The notes: generated by a model from the sequence alone, not told the origin. A DNA stretch of 64,000 nt from an uncultured Peptococcaceae bacterium (GCA_900552455.1 URZX01000003.1:44415-108414); one strand, 5' to 3'. Shown: positions 16,720-26,172, counted from the first letter of the stretch. Numbers and translations: made by a program.

Positions 16720-17346
16720 TCAGTCGAGCGCTGCGTAAAAATTCGTCAGGATTCGCGCCAGCTGCGCCGGCGCTTCTTCATTGACAATGTGGCCGACGCC
16801 TGGGATCACCTCAAATTCTGCCTGCGGAATATGCGCGGCGAAAAATCGCGCCGATGCGAGATTGGCGCGGTCCTTTTCGCCGCAGAGAATGAGCGTCGGG
16901 CAGCCGATCTCGTGCGCGCGTGCGCTGAAATCCAGAGCGCTCATCGAATTTCCGAGGGCGAAGGTGTCCGCTTTGTCAAACGCCATCGTGCGGAAAGCAG
17001 CCGCTGGCAGAAAGCGGAACACGAGATTTTGCAGCGCGAACGCTGCCTTCGGTACCTTATGTGGCGTGCCGATCAGCACCAGCGAGCGCACCTTCTGCGG
17101 ATGGTCCAGCGCGTAAGCGAGCGCCACGATCCCGCCGAGGGACAGCCCGCAGAGATCGATCGGTTCGCGCGCCTGCGCGCAATATTCTGCGAAGGAAGCA
17201 GAGAGATTGTCAAAGCGCGCCGGTTTTCCCTCGAGAAGCGCAGCGAGATTTGGCCGCAGGATCTCTGCGCCCTCTGGCATCTGCGCAATGGTTTCGCGCC
17301 AGCTTGCCGCCTGATGGCCGGAGCCGTGAAGAAATATTTTCGTCAT
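16720..17346 (-). CDS. Alpha/beta hydrolase
   Basis: A 208-residue alpha/beta-hydrolase fold protein. FLHGSGH is the oxyanion-hole region, GLSLGG (about residue 86-91) holds the nucleophilic serine, and GVGHIVNEE near the C-terminus supplies the catalytic histidine. The substrate is unknown; size and motifs suggest a small-molecule esterase or a BioH/MenH-like enzyme. The start at 17346 follows GGAGAACAAG. The dipeptidase gene upstream is 38 bases away on the same strand, so the two may be cotranscribed. Confidence 0.85.
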   Translation of the reverse strand: MTKIFLHGSGHQAASWRETIAQMPEGAEILRPNLAALLEGKPARFDNLSASFAEYCAQAREPIDLCGLSLGGIVALAYALDHPQKVRSLVLIGTPHKVPKAAFALQNLVFRFLPAAAFRTMAFDKADTFALGNSMSALDFSARAHEIGCPTLILCGEKDRANLASARFFAAHIPQAEFEVIPGVGHIVNEEAPAQLARILTNFYAALD

Positions 17347-17384
17347 CTTGTTCTCCTTTCGCAAAACACCCTTGTTCAAAATCG

Positions 17385-18356
17385 TCAGCCCACAACCTCG
17401 CCGATCACGCGCAGCCAGTTCTGCCAGCTGATCTGCGCCAGCTCCCTTTCGCTGAATCCGACGCGGCGCAGCGCTTCGACGTAAACCGGCGTGCGGCTCG
17501 CGTCCTCGAGGCCGGGCACATTCGGATTGCCACCGTCGTTGTAGCTGGTTGTGGCGTCGTCGGCAAGGTACTCGTTGAAATCGAAGCCGAACGCGAGATG
17601 ACGCACGCCAACCAGTTCCGCAATGTGCACGGCGTGGCGCACAAATTGATCGACGGTCTGCTGCGCCGGATCGGGGCTGACGAGATTTTTGTTGGCATTG
17701 AGCCCGACGAGTCCGCCGGTCTCAGCGATGGCGCGCAGCTGATCGTCTGTGAGATCGCGCGGATGCTCCGCCAGCGCCCGCACGTTGGAATGGCTGGCGA
17801 CGATCGGCCCATGCACAGCAGCGAGCACATCCCAGAACGAGCGATCGTTCAGATGCGACACATCCACGAGCATGTGCAACTCCTCCAGCCGCGCCAGCGC
17901 CCGTCGGCCGAGCTCCGTGAGCCCGCGGGACAGATCTGCTTTGGCGCCGGTGGCCAGCGCATTCGCTTCGTTCCAGGTGAGCATGGCGTGGCGCGCGCCA
18001 AATGCGTGGAGCCGGTCGATCGCGTCCACATCCTCACCGATCGCCGACAAGCCTTCGACGCCGAGCAGGATCGGAAAGCGCTCCGTCGCGGCGACGCTCT
18101 CGATCTCCGTCGCGCTTGTCACCAGTGCAGCTTCGTTGCATTCCGCCATTTCTGCTGCAACTGCCGACAAGAGCTGCGCCATCCTCGCTGCCGGATCGTC
18201 CGTAAACGGTGGATCGACCCAGAGCACGAAACAGCCGCCGCGAATGCCGCCAGCGCGCAGCTTTGGCAGATGATGGCGCGCCAGCACCTGCGTTTCTGCG
18301 CAGAGCCGTCGACGCAGCACATCCGTAAAAATATCACAATGTCCGTCAAAGATCAT
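17385..18356 (-). CDS. Membrane dipeptidase, peptidase family M19
   Basis: A 323-residue zinc dipeptidase of the renal-dipeptidase family. The N-terminal metal motif is FDGHCDIF (HxD), followed by GVEGLSAIG (bridging Glu), LVDVSHLND and SHSNVRAL (His ligands). No signal peptide, so it acts in the cytoplasm. GGAGGTGAGCGCGCG fixes the start at 18356. A paralogue lies at 19099 with an XRE-cupin regulator between them; the pair plus the DUF819 transporter suggests use of dipeptides or N-acyl amino acids. Confidence 0.92.
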   Translation of the reverse strand: MIFDGHCDIFTDVLRRRLCAETQVLARHHLPKLRAGGIRGGCFVLWVDPPFTDDPAARMAQLLSAVAAEMAECNEAALVTSATEIESVAATERFPILLGVEGLSAIGEDVDAIDRLHAFGARHAMLTWNEANALATGAKADLSRGLTELGRRALARLEELHMLVDVSHLNDRSFWDVLAAVHGPIVASHSNVRALAEHPRDLTDDQLRAIAETGGLVGLNANKNLVSPDPAQQTVDQFVRHAVHIAELVGVRHLAFGFDFNEYLADDATTSYNDGGNPNVPGLEDASRTPVYVEALRRVGFSERELAQISWQNWLRVIGEVVG

Positions 18357-18424
18357 CGCGCGCTCACCTCCAGATTTTCTGCTTACCATTATACAGGGCG
18401 CACGCCAGACTGAGCAAGAAGGGC

Positions 18425-18474
18425 TTGCCCCGGAAGAATAAATCGTGTTATGATAAATTCGAATGATCGATCAT
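18425..18474 (+). promoter_or_regulatory. Promoter and palindromic operator of the XRE-cupin gene
   Basis: TTGCCC (18425-18430), 18-base spacer, TATGAT (18449-18454), then a perfect 12-bp palindrome ATGATCGATCAT at 18463-18474 over the expected start of transcription. This is a plausible autoregulatory operator; binding by the encoded protein is inference. Confidence 0.5.
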
Positions 18475-18496
18475 ATTGATGAGCGGAGGGATTGTC

Positions 18497-19048
18497 ATGG
18501 CTCTTTTTCACGGCAGCCGTTTGCGCGAGCTGCGCAAAAATAAAAACATCAGCATCGCCGAGCTCTCGAAGCTGTCGGATGTCAGCACCGGGCTGATCAG
18601 CCAGATCGAGCGCGAGATGGTGATCCCGTCGGTCGTCAGCATCTGGCGGCTGGCGCAGGCGTTGGATACGAACATCAACTATTTTTTCGACGAAGACGAC
18701 GTCGATGACAAGGTCATCATCCGCAAAAACGATCACCGCGCCGTCATCCTCCACAGTAATAGCAGCTACTACAAGCTGCTCAGTCCCGCTTCCCCGGAGC
18801 GCCTGCTGGATATGACAGAGATCACGCTGAAAAGCGGCTGCGCGTACGAGCAAAATCCCCTCACCCACGACGGCGAGGAATGCGGGTATGTGCTCAAAGG
18901 CGAGCTCGTCGTTCTCCTAGGCGGCAAGGAATACGTACTCGAGGAAGGCGACAGCATTTATTTCAACAGCACCGTGCCGCATAAATACATCAACCGCGGC
19001 GACGAAGACTGCATCTCGATCTGGGCGATGACGCCGGCATTTTTCTGA
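18497..19048 (+). CDS. XRE-family regulator with C-terminal cupin domain
   Basis: A 183-residue two-domain regulator: helix-turn-helix at about 8-62 (SIAELSKLSDVSTGLISQIE) and a cupin at about 105-178 (HDGEECGYVLKGEL, GDSIYFNSTVPH). This PuuR/SutR-like class senses small molecules and often controls amino-acid or polyamine genes. GGAGGGATTGTC fixes the start at 18497. It is flanked by two M19 dipeptidase genes on the opposite strand, which are its likely targets. Confidence 0.9.
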   Translation: MALFHGSRLRELRKNKNISIAELSKLSDVSTGLISQIEREMVIPSVVSIWRLAQALDTNINYFFDEDDVDDKVIIRKNDHRAVILHSNSSYYKLLSPASPERLLDMTEITLKSGCAYEQNPLTHDGEECGYVLKGELVVLLGGKEYVLEEGDSIYFNSTVPHKYINRGDEDCISIWAMTPAFF

Positions 19049-19057
19049 GCAAGACAA

Positions 19058-19097
19058 AAGGAACGCTTTCCACTGACAGGAAAACGTTCCTTTTTCA
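19058..19097. terminator. Bidirectional terminator
   Basis: AAAGGAACG / CGTTCCTTT with an inner TTTCC/GGAAA extension, ending in TTTTTCATTT on the plus strand and an A-rich tract on the other side. It serves the convergent regulator and dipeptidase genes. Confidence 0.75.
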
Positions 19098-19098
19098 T

Positions 19099-20076
19099 TT
19101 ATCCGAGGATCTCGCCGATCACGCGCAGCCAGTTTCCGTGCGCGATCTTTTTGAGATCGTCTGCGCTGAATCCTGCGCTGCGCAGTTTGTCGAGAAAAGA
19201 GGGCAGTTTTGTCCAGTCCTCGAGCCCTTCAGTGGCTGGAGAATCCTGGCTGCTGAAGCTGCGCATCGCCGCTTCAGAAATGAACCCGCTGAAATCGAAG
19301 CCGAAGGCCATGTGCTCCACGCCGATCGTCTCAGCGATGTAAACCGCCTGGCACACAAAGCCATCCATATTCTGCTGCGCTGGATCTGTGCTGACAAATT
19401 CGTTGAACGCATTCAGCCCGACAAAGCCGCCGCTTTCGGCGATCGCTCGCAGCTGATCGTCCGCGAGATTGCGCGGCACCGCCGCCAGCGCGCGGGCATT
19501 GGAATGCGACGCGATGACCGGTTTGGTGACGACATCCATCACATCCCAGAACGAGCGGTCGTTGAGATGAGAAACGTCGACGATCATGCGCTTTTCTTCC
19601 ATTCTCTGCACGACCTGACGGCCAAACGCCGTGAGCCCATGCGTAGGGTCGCCTTTGGCGCCGCTGGCGAGGAGATTTTCTTCGTTCCAGGTGAGCATCG
19701 CATGGCGCACACCAAAATCGTAGAACCGATCAAGTCTTTCGAGGCTGTCGCCGATCGCCGACAGCCCTTCAGCGCCAGCGAGAATGTAAAATTTACCGGC
19801 TGCTTTCGCTGCTTCGATCTCTGCAAGACTGTGCACGAGCACAGCATCCGCGCATTCTGCCAGCTCCTCGCTGGCAGCCTGCATCATCTGCGCAATGCGC
19901 GCTGCTGGCTCCTTGTCGTAGGGCGGATCCGCCCAGAAAACGAAGCACCCGCCTTCGACACCGCCGCAGCGGAGTTTGGGCAAAAATTCCTGCGCCAGGA
20001 CGTCCCGCTCACCATTCAGGCGACGCTGGAGCACGCCTGTGAAAACATCGGTATGTCCATCAAAAATCAATGTCAT
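19099..20076 (-). CDS. Membrane dipeptidase, peptidase family M19 (second copy)
   Basis: A 325-residue paralogue of the dipeptidase at 17385, with the same motifs: FDGHTDVF, GAEGLSAIG, IVDVSHLND, SHSNARAL. The two share many blocks along their length. In both copies the first metal motif is HxD, but here Cys is replaced by Thr (HTD against HCD). It follows the DUF819 transporter gene on the same strand (46-base gap), so uptake and hydrolysis are probably cotranscribed. Confidence 0.92.
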   Translation of the reverse strand: MTLIFDGHTDVFTGVLQRRLNGERDVLAQEFLPKLRCGGVEGGCFVFWADPPYDKEPAARIAQMMQAASEELAECADAVLVHSLAEIEAAKAAGKFYILAGAEGLSAIGDSLERLDRFYDFGVRHAMLTWNEENLLASGAKGDPTHGLTAFGRQVVQRMEEKRMIVDVSHLNDRSFWDVMDVVTKPVIASHSNARALAAVPRNLADDQLRAIAESGGFVGLNAFNEFVSTDPAQQNMDGFVCQAVYIAETIGVEHMAFGFDFSGFISEAAMRSFSSQDSPATEGLEDWTKLPSFLDKLRSAGFSADDLKKIAHGNWLRVIGEILG

Positions 20077-20122
20077 TTCCTTCTTTCATGATTGAGACAG
20101 TGTGTATATATGGAGGGAAACG

Positions 20123-21337
20123 TCACGCGCCCAAAAACTGGCCGATGAACGTCCCGGCGTAGGTTCCTATAATATAGCCCAGCGTGCCGATGAGCATGAT
20201 CGGGCCAACGAGATTGATCCAGCCCTTGGAGATCGCCATGGCTGCAGCTGTCGTCGGTCCACCAATGTTGGCATTGGAAGCGAGGATGATGTCCTCAAGA
20301 TTGAACTTGAGCAGCTTGCCAAAAATAAAGCAGACCAGCATGTTGATGATGACCATGATCGCACAGAGCACAAAGAGCAGCGGCGCTTCGCGCAAAATCT
20401 GTGGGATCGACGCTGGCACGCCGATGACGAAAAAGAAGAGATAGATCAAATAGGTGCCGATCTCCTGCGTGCCGGCTGTTTCCTCAATCTGCTTGGAGAA
20501 AACCGTCGCCACGATCATGGCGATGGTCGTCATGATCAGATATTCGTTGCCGAAGAGTCCGTTGATCATTTTCAGCACAGCGTTACTCGTCGGAATGACA
20601 TCTGCCAGAAAACCAGCGATGATCTTCGACACCCACACGATGATGGCGCTGATCGCCACATCCACAGCAATGTCGCGCAGCGAGATTGGCTTGCGGTCCC
20701 AGTACGACGCCGCCAGCGTTTTCGCTTCGTCGCTGACGCCGACATTTTCCACCAGATCCACGTATGGATGTGAGAAATGCTTGCGGAAAAATCCAATGCT
20801 CGGAATCGCCACGAGCACAAAGAAATAGAATGCCATCAGGCAGTTGTCAGCGACCGTCGTCGCCGCGACCATTTCACCAGGAATGTCGAACGCATTGGAG
20901 AGCGTCGCGAAATTCACGCCACCGCCGATGTACGATCCAGTCATCATGCCGGCGATCCCCTCGAGATACGGAATGTGGCCCTTGAGCAGCGTGTAGCCGA
21001 CCATCGCGCCGATCGCCGTGCCGCAGGAGCCGAGCAAAAACAGGACCAGCAGCTTGCCGGATTCTCGCCAGATCTTGCGCAGGTCGCACTGCATCAACAG
21101 CAGCGGAATCGCCAGCGGCACCACGTAGCCCCAGATGATGTCGTCGAACCATGGTGCGTGTGTTGGAATGAAGCCAAAATTCGTCAAAGCCAGCGCACCG
21201 ATCAGCGCAATGATCGCGCCTGAGAGCTTCGACGCCCAGACAAAGCGCTGCTCTGCCCAGATCGAAAACGCAACCCAGCCGCAGGTGATCGCCATGAGCG
21301 CCCATGTGTTGTCGGCACTGATTAATGTTGTTCCCAT
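20123..21337 (-). CDS. DUF819 family membrane protein, putative transporter
   Basis: A 404-residue polytopic protein with about ten to twelve membrane segments, of the DUF819 (YjcL-like) family. Motifs such as GMMTGSYIGGGVNFATLS and SNANIGGPTTAAAMA are the glycine-rich repeats of that family, reminiscent of inverted-repeat ion-coupled carriers. The start at 21337 follows GGAGATTACAT. Its position directly upstream of an M19 dipeptidase gene suggests transport of the dipeptidase substrate; that is inference. Confidence 0.85.
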   Translation of the reverse strand: MGTTLISADNTWALMAITCGWVAFSIWAEQRFVWASKLSGAIIALIGALALTNFGFIPTHAPWFDDIIWGYVVPLAIPLLLMQCDLRKIWRESGKLLVLFLLGSCGTAIGAMVGYTLLKGHIPYLEGIAGMMTGSYIGGGVNFATLSNAFDIPGEMVAATTVADNCLMAFYFFVLVAIPSIGFFRKHFSHPYVDLVENVGVSDEAKTLAASYWDRKPISLRDIAVDVAISAIIVWVSKIIAGFLADVIPTSNAVLKMINGLFGNEYLIMTTIAMIVATVFSKQIEETAGTQEIGTYLIYLFFFVIGVPASIPQILREAPLLFVLCAIMVIINMLVCFIFGKLLKFNLEDIILASNANIGGPTTAAAMAISKGWINLVGPIMLIGTLGYIIGTYAGTFIGQFLGA

Positions 21338-21608
21338 ATGTAATCTCCTTTCTTGTTTTGGCGGCGCGCATCGCATGCCGCCAAACACGATCCAAACGAT
21401 CGTTTCCTTCCCCTCGAAAAAACGTTGTGCACAGTCCGGACGTTTTTTCGCACTTCAATATCTTTCCGATTATTCACGATATTGAAGCGTTGTCAATATA
21501 TTAATCCCACCATTGCACTATGTCAACACTCTTATTGAAATAATTTCAATATTTTGAAGGTGCGCGCTTTTCTATTTTTTATGCATTGCATGGAGACGCT
21601 TTTTCCGC
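21338..21608. promoter_or_regulatory. Leader region of the DUF819/dipeptidase operon with inverted repeats
   Basis: No gene. Two symmetrical elements are visible: CTTCAATATC (21453-21462) and GATATTGAAG (21478-21487), a perfect 10-bp inverted repeat with a 15-base spacer; and the 19-bp palindrome TATTGAAATAATTTCAATA (21533-21551). Both contain TTCAAT half-sites, so one regulator could bind both. This region is A+T-rich compared with its surroundings and should contain the operon promoter. Confidence 0.5.
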
Positions 21609-21657
21609 AAAAAAAGATCACCGTCCCGGACGCTTGTTCCCGGTGACGGTGATCTTC
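21609..21657 (-). terminator. Terminator after murB
   Basis: Minus-strand stem AAGATCACCGTC / GACGGTGATCTT followed by TTTTTT, starting three bases beyond the murB stop. It ends the serA-to-murB gene group. Confidence 0.85.
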
Positions 21658-21659
21658 CA

Positions 21660-22595
21660 TTATTCTACTTTTAAAATCTCGTGGTAAAGCGGGTGCTCGT
21701 TCCACTCGCCGATGAAGCGAACTTCTGTCTCGAGACGAACGTCAAATTTTCTCAGCACCGCCGCCTGAACGTCGTGGATCAGCGTGATCACGTCGTCAGC
21801 GGTGGCGCCGCCGGTGTTGACGAGAAATCCGGCGTGTTTTGTCGAAACCTGAGCGCCGCCGACGCGGTAGCCCTGCATGCCGCTGTCGATGATGAGCGGT
21901 CCGGCGAAATGTCCCGGTGGACGCTTGAACGTGCTGCCGGCGCTGGCCATTTCCAGCGGCTGTTTGTCGGCACGGCGCGCGCTGAGATCAGCGATCTTCG
22001 CAAGGATCTTCGACTTCTCGCCGTGCGCCAGTTGCATGGTCACAGCCAGACAGATGAGCGGTTCATCCTTGAGACGGCTGTGGCGATAGCTGAAGCGCAT
22101 CTCGTCGGCAGGGATCTCGCGGATCTCGCTGTTTTCGTCGAGCACTGTGACGGATGTGATGACATCTTTCATCTCGCCGTCGTACGCGCCAGCGTTCATA
22201 TAGCAGGCGCCGCCGATGCTGCCAGGGATCCCGCTGGCAAATTCGAGGCCAGTGAACCCAAGCTCAGCGGTCGCTTTGCTGACATTGATCAGCGACAGAC
22301 CCGCAGACGCCGTAACGCTGCAGCCGTCGACAACGAGATGCTGCAGGCGTTCGGTCGCGATGACGACGCCGCGAATCCCTTTGTCGCTGACGAGCATGTT
22401 GCTACCTTTGCCGAGCACGAGCGCGTCGATGTCGTTTGTGCGGCAGACGCGGAGCACCTCGGCAAAAGCCTCTGGCGTTTCAGGAAAGACCATGAGGTCG
22501 CATGGTCCGCCGATCTGGAATGTGGTGTGGCTGGCGAGCGGCTCGTTTTCGCGCACCTCTGCCACGCCTGTGATATTTGAAAAGAGATCTTTCAT
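21660..22595 (-). CDS. murB: UDP-N-acetylmuramate dehydrogenase
   Basis: A 311-residue FAD enzyme that reduces UDP-GlcNAc-enolpyruvate to UDP-MurNAc in peptidoglycan synthesis. The FAD-binding GKGSNMLVSD and SGIPGSIGGACYMNAGAY, the YRHSR stretch and the catalytic serine in ASAGSTFKRP are all present; length and motifs fit the type II (Gram-positive) enzyme. It is the last gene of a leftward group after pheA and is followed by a strong terminator. Confidence 0.95.
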   Translation of the reverse strand: MKDLFSNITGVAEVRENEPLASHTTFQIGGPCDLMVFPETPEAFAEVLRVCRTNDIDALVLGKGSNMLVSDKGIRGVVIATERLQHLVVDGCSVTASAGLSLINVSKATAELGFTGLEFASGIPGSIGGACYMNAGAYDGEMKDVITSVTVLDENSEIREIPADEMRFSYRHSRLKDEPLICLAVTMQLAHGEKSKILAKIADLSARRADKQPLEMASAGSTFKRPPGHFAGPLIIDSGMQGYRVGGAQVSTKHAGFLVNTGGATADDVITLIHDVQAAVLRKFDVRLETEVRFIGEWNEHPLYHEILKVE

Positions 22596-22613
22596 GGCTC
22601 GGTCTCCTTTCTC

Positions 22614-23480
22614 TTAGAGATAATGCTGCTCAGCAGCTTCGTAGGTGCCAAGGACGCGGAAATCGACGGTCGTTTCGCGCACCTGACGCAAACATTCGAT
22701 GAAATTCTCGTCGTCCCAGCGGCCGAGCAGATCGATGTAGAAGCTGTATTCCCACGGTTTGCCGATAACAGGCCGCGATTCGATGCGGCTCATGTCGTAG
22801 TGGCCGTCGGCGAAAAAGCGCAGCGCTTCCAACAGCGCGCCTGGGCGGTGCGCCGTTTTGAAAACGATGCTGACCTTGTTCTGTCCAGCAGAAAGCTCTG
22901 GCTCGCGACGGATGACGACAAAACGGGTGATGTTTGAGTAGTTGAAATTAACGTGTGGCACGAGGATTTCCAGCCCGTAAACTTCTGCCGCCTGCTTGGA
23001 AGCGATGGCGGCGCCGCCTTCCGGCTTGGTCTCGGCGATGTAGCGCGCGCTCATGGCTGTGTCGGCGTATGGGCGCGGCTCAATACCATGCTGCAGCAGA
23101 AACCGCTGGCTCTGGCCGAGTCCCTGTGGATGGGAATAAACAAACTTCACATCCTCCAGCTTTGTGCCGGGCACAGCCATGAGATTCTGCGTGATCTCCA
23201 GCGCCGTTTCGCCGACGATGTAGCAAGGCTTGGCGTAAAGCAGATCGTAGACTTCGTTGATGCTGCCGGTGGAAGAATTTTCGATCGGTAGCACGCCGTA
23301 GTCGTATTCTCCGTTGACGACGCCATCGACGACGTACTGGAAATGTGACAGGCCGACGCGGTCGACATCTGCGCCAAAAACCTTGGCGCAAGCGCCGTCG
23401 CTGAAAGAGCCTTCGATGCCCTGGAAAGCGATGTGTGGCTGCGCGATCGGTTCAGCGAATGGTGGCAAAAGCGCGTCCAT
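22614..23480 (-). CDS. pheA: Prephenate dehydratase
   Basis: A 288-residue monofunctional prephenate dehydratase that forms phenylpyruvate in phenylalanine synthesis. The catalytic NITRFVVI (TRF motif, about residue 175-182) lies in the dehydratase domain, and RIESRPV in the C-terminal ACT domain is the phenylalanine-binding ESRP motif, so feedback inhibition is expected. Its start codon overlaps the stop of the radical SAM gene (1 base), which implies translational coupling. The decarboxylase at 40184 could use its product. Confidence 0.95.
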   Translation of the reverse strand: MDALLPPFAEPIAQPHIAFQGIEGSFSDGACAKVFGADVDRVGLSHFQYVVDGVVNGEYDYGVLPIENSSTGSINEVYDLLYAKPCYIVGETALEITQNLMAVPGTKLEDVKFVYSHPQGLGQSQRFLLQHGIEPRPYADTAMSARYIAETKPEGGAAIASKQAAEVYGLEILVPHVNFNYSNITRFVVIRREPELSAGQNKVSIVFKTAHRPGALLEALRFFADGHYDMSRIESRPVIGKPWEYSFYIDLLGRWDDENFIECLRQVRETTVDFRVLGTYEAAEQHYL

Positions 23481-24868
23481 CAGTCTTCGCTCCCTTCAAG
23501 CAGCTTCACTGTCTGCACATAGATGGCCGCTTCGATGCGCTTGCGCTGCAAGTCGCAGCCGTAAGCGTACGGCTCGTTGATGCTGCCGCCGTAGCGGATG
23601 TTGTTCGCATGGCAGCCGCCGCTGCAGAAAAAGCGCGCCCAGCAATCCATGCAGGTTGGCTTGGTGAGAACGTTGGCTTTCTGGAAACGTTCGGCGATCT
23701 CCGGTTTCTGGATGCCGGTGAAAACGGTGCCCATTTTATAATCTTCCTCGCCGACGAACTGATGGCAAGGATAGAGATCCCCTTCCGGGCTCACAGCGAG
23801 ATAATCATGGCCGCTGCCGCAGCCGGAAAGACGTTTTGGCAGACATGGTCCGCCGGCGAAATCGACGTTGAAATGGAAGAAATTGTACCCCTTGCCTTCG
23901 CGCCAACGCTGGAGATAGTGGCGCGCGAGGATGTTGTAGTTTTCGAGGATGATCAGTTTGTCGTCCTCGGTGAGAGCGTACGGCATATCCGCCGGCGCAA
24001 CAACCGGCTCCATGGAAATTTCCTTGAAGCCGAGATCGTCGGCGAGATGGATGACGTCTGCTGCGAAATCCGGATTGTAGTGGGTGTAGGTGCCGCGCAC
24101 ATAATACCACTGCTGGCCACGGGTCTCGACAAATTTTTTGAAATGATCGACGCAGGTCTGGTAGCTTGGCTGACCGCCGACGAAGCGACGCATGTTGTCG
24201 TGGATCTCCTGGCGACCGTCGAGGGAAAGAACGGCGTCCATGTGTTCGTCGTTGACCCATTTTCCAACTTCGTCGTCTAAGAGCACACCGTTGGTGGTGA
24301 GGGTGATCTTCAGAACTTTGCCGAGCTCGGCAGCGCGCTTGTGGCCATATTCCACCACTTCTTTGCAGACTGGCAGATTGAGCAGCGGCTCGCCACCGAA
24401 AAGATCGACCTCAACGTGGGTGCGATGCTTCGACGCTTCCATGAGAAAATCGATGGCTTTCTTGCCAACCTCTGCGCTCATCAGCGAGCGACCACCGCCG
24501 TAAGCGCCGCTGTCGGCGAAGCAATAGCCGCAGCGCAGGTTGCAGTCGTGGGCCATGTGCAGGCAGAGGGCTTTGACGATCGGCTCGGTGTGCGGCGTAA
24601 ATTCGCTGAAATCGATGTCCGAAAAGAGCATGCCTTCGTCGATCAATTCTGCGATCCCGTCGGCGACATCGCGCGCATCCTCTTCGCCATAGGTGGCAGC
24701 CGTGGTGCGAATGGCGTCCTCCCACGTCTGACCTTCCTCGAGGGCATCGAGGAAGGCGTCGACGGTTTCGTCGGTGACATGGATGGAACCGCTGTTCACA
24801 TCGAGCATCAGATGCAGGTCGTCAAAAACAAATCGGTGAATGCGTGAAAAATCTAAGTCTCTTGTCAT
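23480..24868 (-). CDS. scfB: SCIFF peptide maturase, radical SAM/SPASM (ranthipeptide synthase)
   Basis: A 462-residue radical SAM protein that installs thioether crosslinks in the SCIFF (six cysteines in forty-five) precursor. The radical SAM cluster motif is Cys109-Cys113-Cys116 in HDCNLRCGYCFA; the SPASM region has GCGSGHDYLAVSPEGDLYPC and later CMDCWARFFCSGGCHANN. The N-terminal 95 residues form the peptide-recognition domain (MLDVNSGSIH). Wording and length match the clostridial SCIFF maturases closely. The precursor gene scfA normally sits next to it but is not adjacent here: serS precedes and pheA follows with no room. Confidence 0.9.
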   Translation of the reverse strand: MTRDLDFSRIHRFVFDDLHLMLDVNSGSIHVTDETVDAFLDALEEGQTWEDAIRTTAATYGEEDARDVADGIAELIDEGMLFSDIDFSEFTPHTEPIVKALCLHMAHDCNLRCGYCFADSGAYGGGRSLMSAEVGKKAIDFLMEASKHRTHVEVDLFGGEPLLNLPVCKEVVEYGHKRAAELGKVLKITLTTNGVLLDDEVGKWVNDEHMDAVLSLDGRQEIHDNMRRFVGGQPSYQTCVDHFKKFVETRGQQWYYVRGTYTHYNPDFAADVIHLADDLGFKEISMEPVVAPADMPYALTEDDKLIILENYNILARHYLQRWREGKGYNFFHFNVDFAGGPCLPKRLSGCGSGHDYLAVSPEGDLYPCHQFVGEEDYKMGTVFTGIQKPEIAERFQKANVLTKPTCMDCWARFFCSGGCHANNIRYGGSINEPYAYGCDLQRKRIEAAIYVQTVKLLEGSED

Positions 24869-24882
24869 TTGCGCTTCTCACC

Positions 24883-26148
24883 TTAGCGAATTTCGGTGTA
24901 GCCGTGCATGTAAGGAACGAGGGCTTTAGGGATCGTGACGCTGCCGTCTTCGTTCTGGTAGTTTTCGAGGATCGCAGCCAGCGTGCGGCCAACAGCCAGA
25001 CCGGAGCCGTTCAGCGTGTGCACGAAGCGCACTTTGCCGTCGGCGTCACGGAAACGCAGATTGGCGCGGCGGCTCTGGAAATCGAGGAAGTTGGAGCAGC
25101 TGGAGATCTCACGATATTTGCCGTAGCTTGGCAGCCAGACTTCGAGGTCGTAAGTCTTGGCGGAGCTGAAACCGATGTCGCCGGCAGACAGGCAGATGAC
25201 GCGGTATGGCAGTTCGAGCGCCTGGAGAATATCTTCCGCATTTTGCGTGAGGCTTTCGAGCTCTTCCCAGCTGTGATCTGGATGCGCGAGCTTGACCATT
25301 TCAACTTTGTGGAACTGATGCTGGCGGATGATACCGCGGGTGTCACGACCAGCGGAGCCTGCTTCGCTGCGGAAGCATGGGCTGAACGCACAGTATTTCA
25401 CTGGCAGATCTTTTTCGCTGAGGATCTCGTCGCGGTGGTAGTTGGTGACAGGAACCTCTGCGGTTGGGATCAGATAATAATCGGTGTTCTCAAGATGGAA
25501 CATGTCTTCTGCGAATTTTGGCAGCTGACCGGTGCCGAAATCGGACGCGCTGTTGGTCATATATGGAGGGATGAGCTCGGTGTAGCCGTGCTTGTCGGTG
25601 TGCATGTCGATCATGAAAGAAATGATCGCGCGTTCGAGGCGGGCAGCCAGGCCTTTGTAGAAGGTGAAACGGCTGCCGGTGACTTTTGCAGCACGGTCGA
25701 AATCGAGAATGTCGAGGTCGACGCCGAGATCCCAGTGTGCCTTTGGTTCAAAATCAAATTTGCGTGGTTCGCCCCAGACGCGTTCAACGCGGTAATCGTC
25801 TTCGCCACCGTCTGGAATGTCGTCGGCTGGCATGTTTGGAATGCTGACAACGAAATCACGCACTTCTTTTTCAAGAGCATCCTTGCTTTCGTCGAGGACT
25901 TTGATCTTTTCGTTGATGGCAGAAACTTCCGCCATCAGATCGTCGGCGCTTTCGCCGTTGCGCTTGCGCTGGCCGACTTCCTTGCTCTTCGCGTTGCGCT
26001 GGCTCTGCAGCTCTTCGATCTGCGTGATGACTTCGCGATGCTTTTCGTCTGCGGTCAAAAATGGCTGCATGTCAATTTCTTTGCCGCGACGGCCGACAGC
26101 CTGAGCGACGCGTTCTGGTTCTTTGCGCATAAGTTTGATATCTAACAT
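24883..26148 (-). CDS. serS: Serine--tRNA ligase
   Basis: A 421-residue class II aminoacyl-tRNA synthetase. The N-terminal coiled-coil arm (about 30-100, AADEK-like charged helices) binds tRNA-Ser; the catalytic domain has motif 2 [14 protein letters not shown], which contacts ATP, and motif 3 near the end ([15 protein letters not shown]). It lies 24 bases downstream of the serA-like gene and 14 bases upstream of scfB on the same strand, so the T-box in front of serA probably governs it too. Confidence 0.97.
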   Translation of the reverse strand: MLDIKLMRKEPERVAQAVGRRGKEIDMQPFLTADEKHREVITQIEELQSQRNAKSKEVGQRKRNGESADDLMAEVSAINEKIKVLDESKDALEKEVRDFVVSIPNMPADDIPDGGEDDYRVERVWGEPRKFDFEPKAHWDLGVDLDILDFDRAAKVTGSRFTFYKGLAARLERAIISFMIDMHTDKHGYTELIPPYMTNSASDFGTGQLPKFAEDMFHLENTDYYLIPTAEVPVTNYHRDEILSEKDLPVKYCAFSPCFRSEAGSAGRDTRGIIRQHQFHKVEMVKLAHPDHSWEELESLTQNAEDILQALELPYRVICLSAGDIGFSSAKTYDLEVWLPSYGKYREISSCSNFLDFQSRRANLRFRDADGKVRFVHTLNGSGLAVGRTLAAILENYQNEDGSVTIPKALVPYMHGYTEIR

Positions 26149-26172
26149 TGATGGTTTCCTCCCAAAATAAAT

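Noticed and set aside
16305..16784. 159-codon plus-strand frame inside the XRE gene
   Set aside because: Low-complexity Ser/Arg/Pro translation typical of a shifted frame of a G+C-rich gene.
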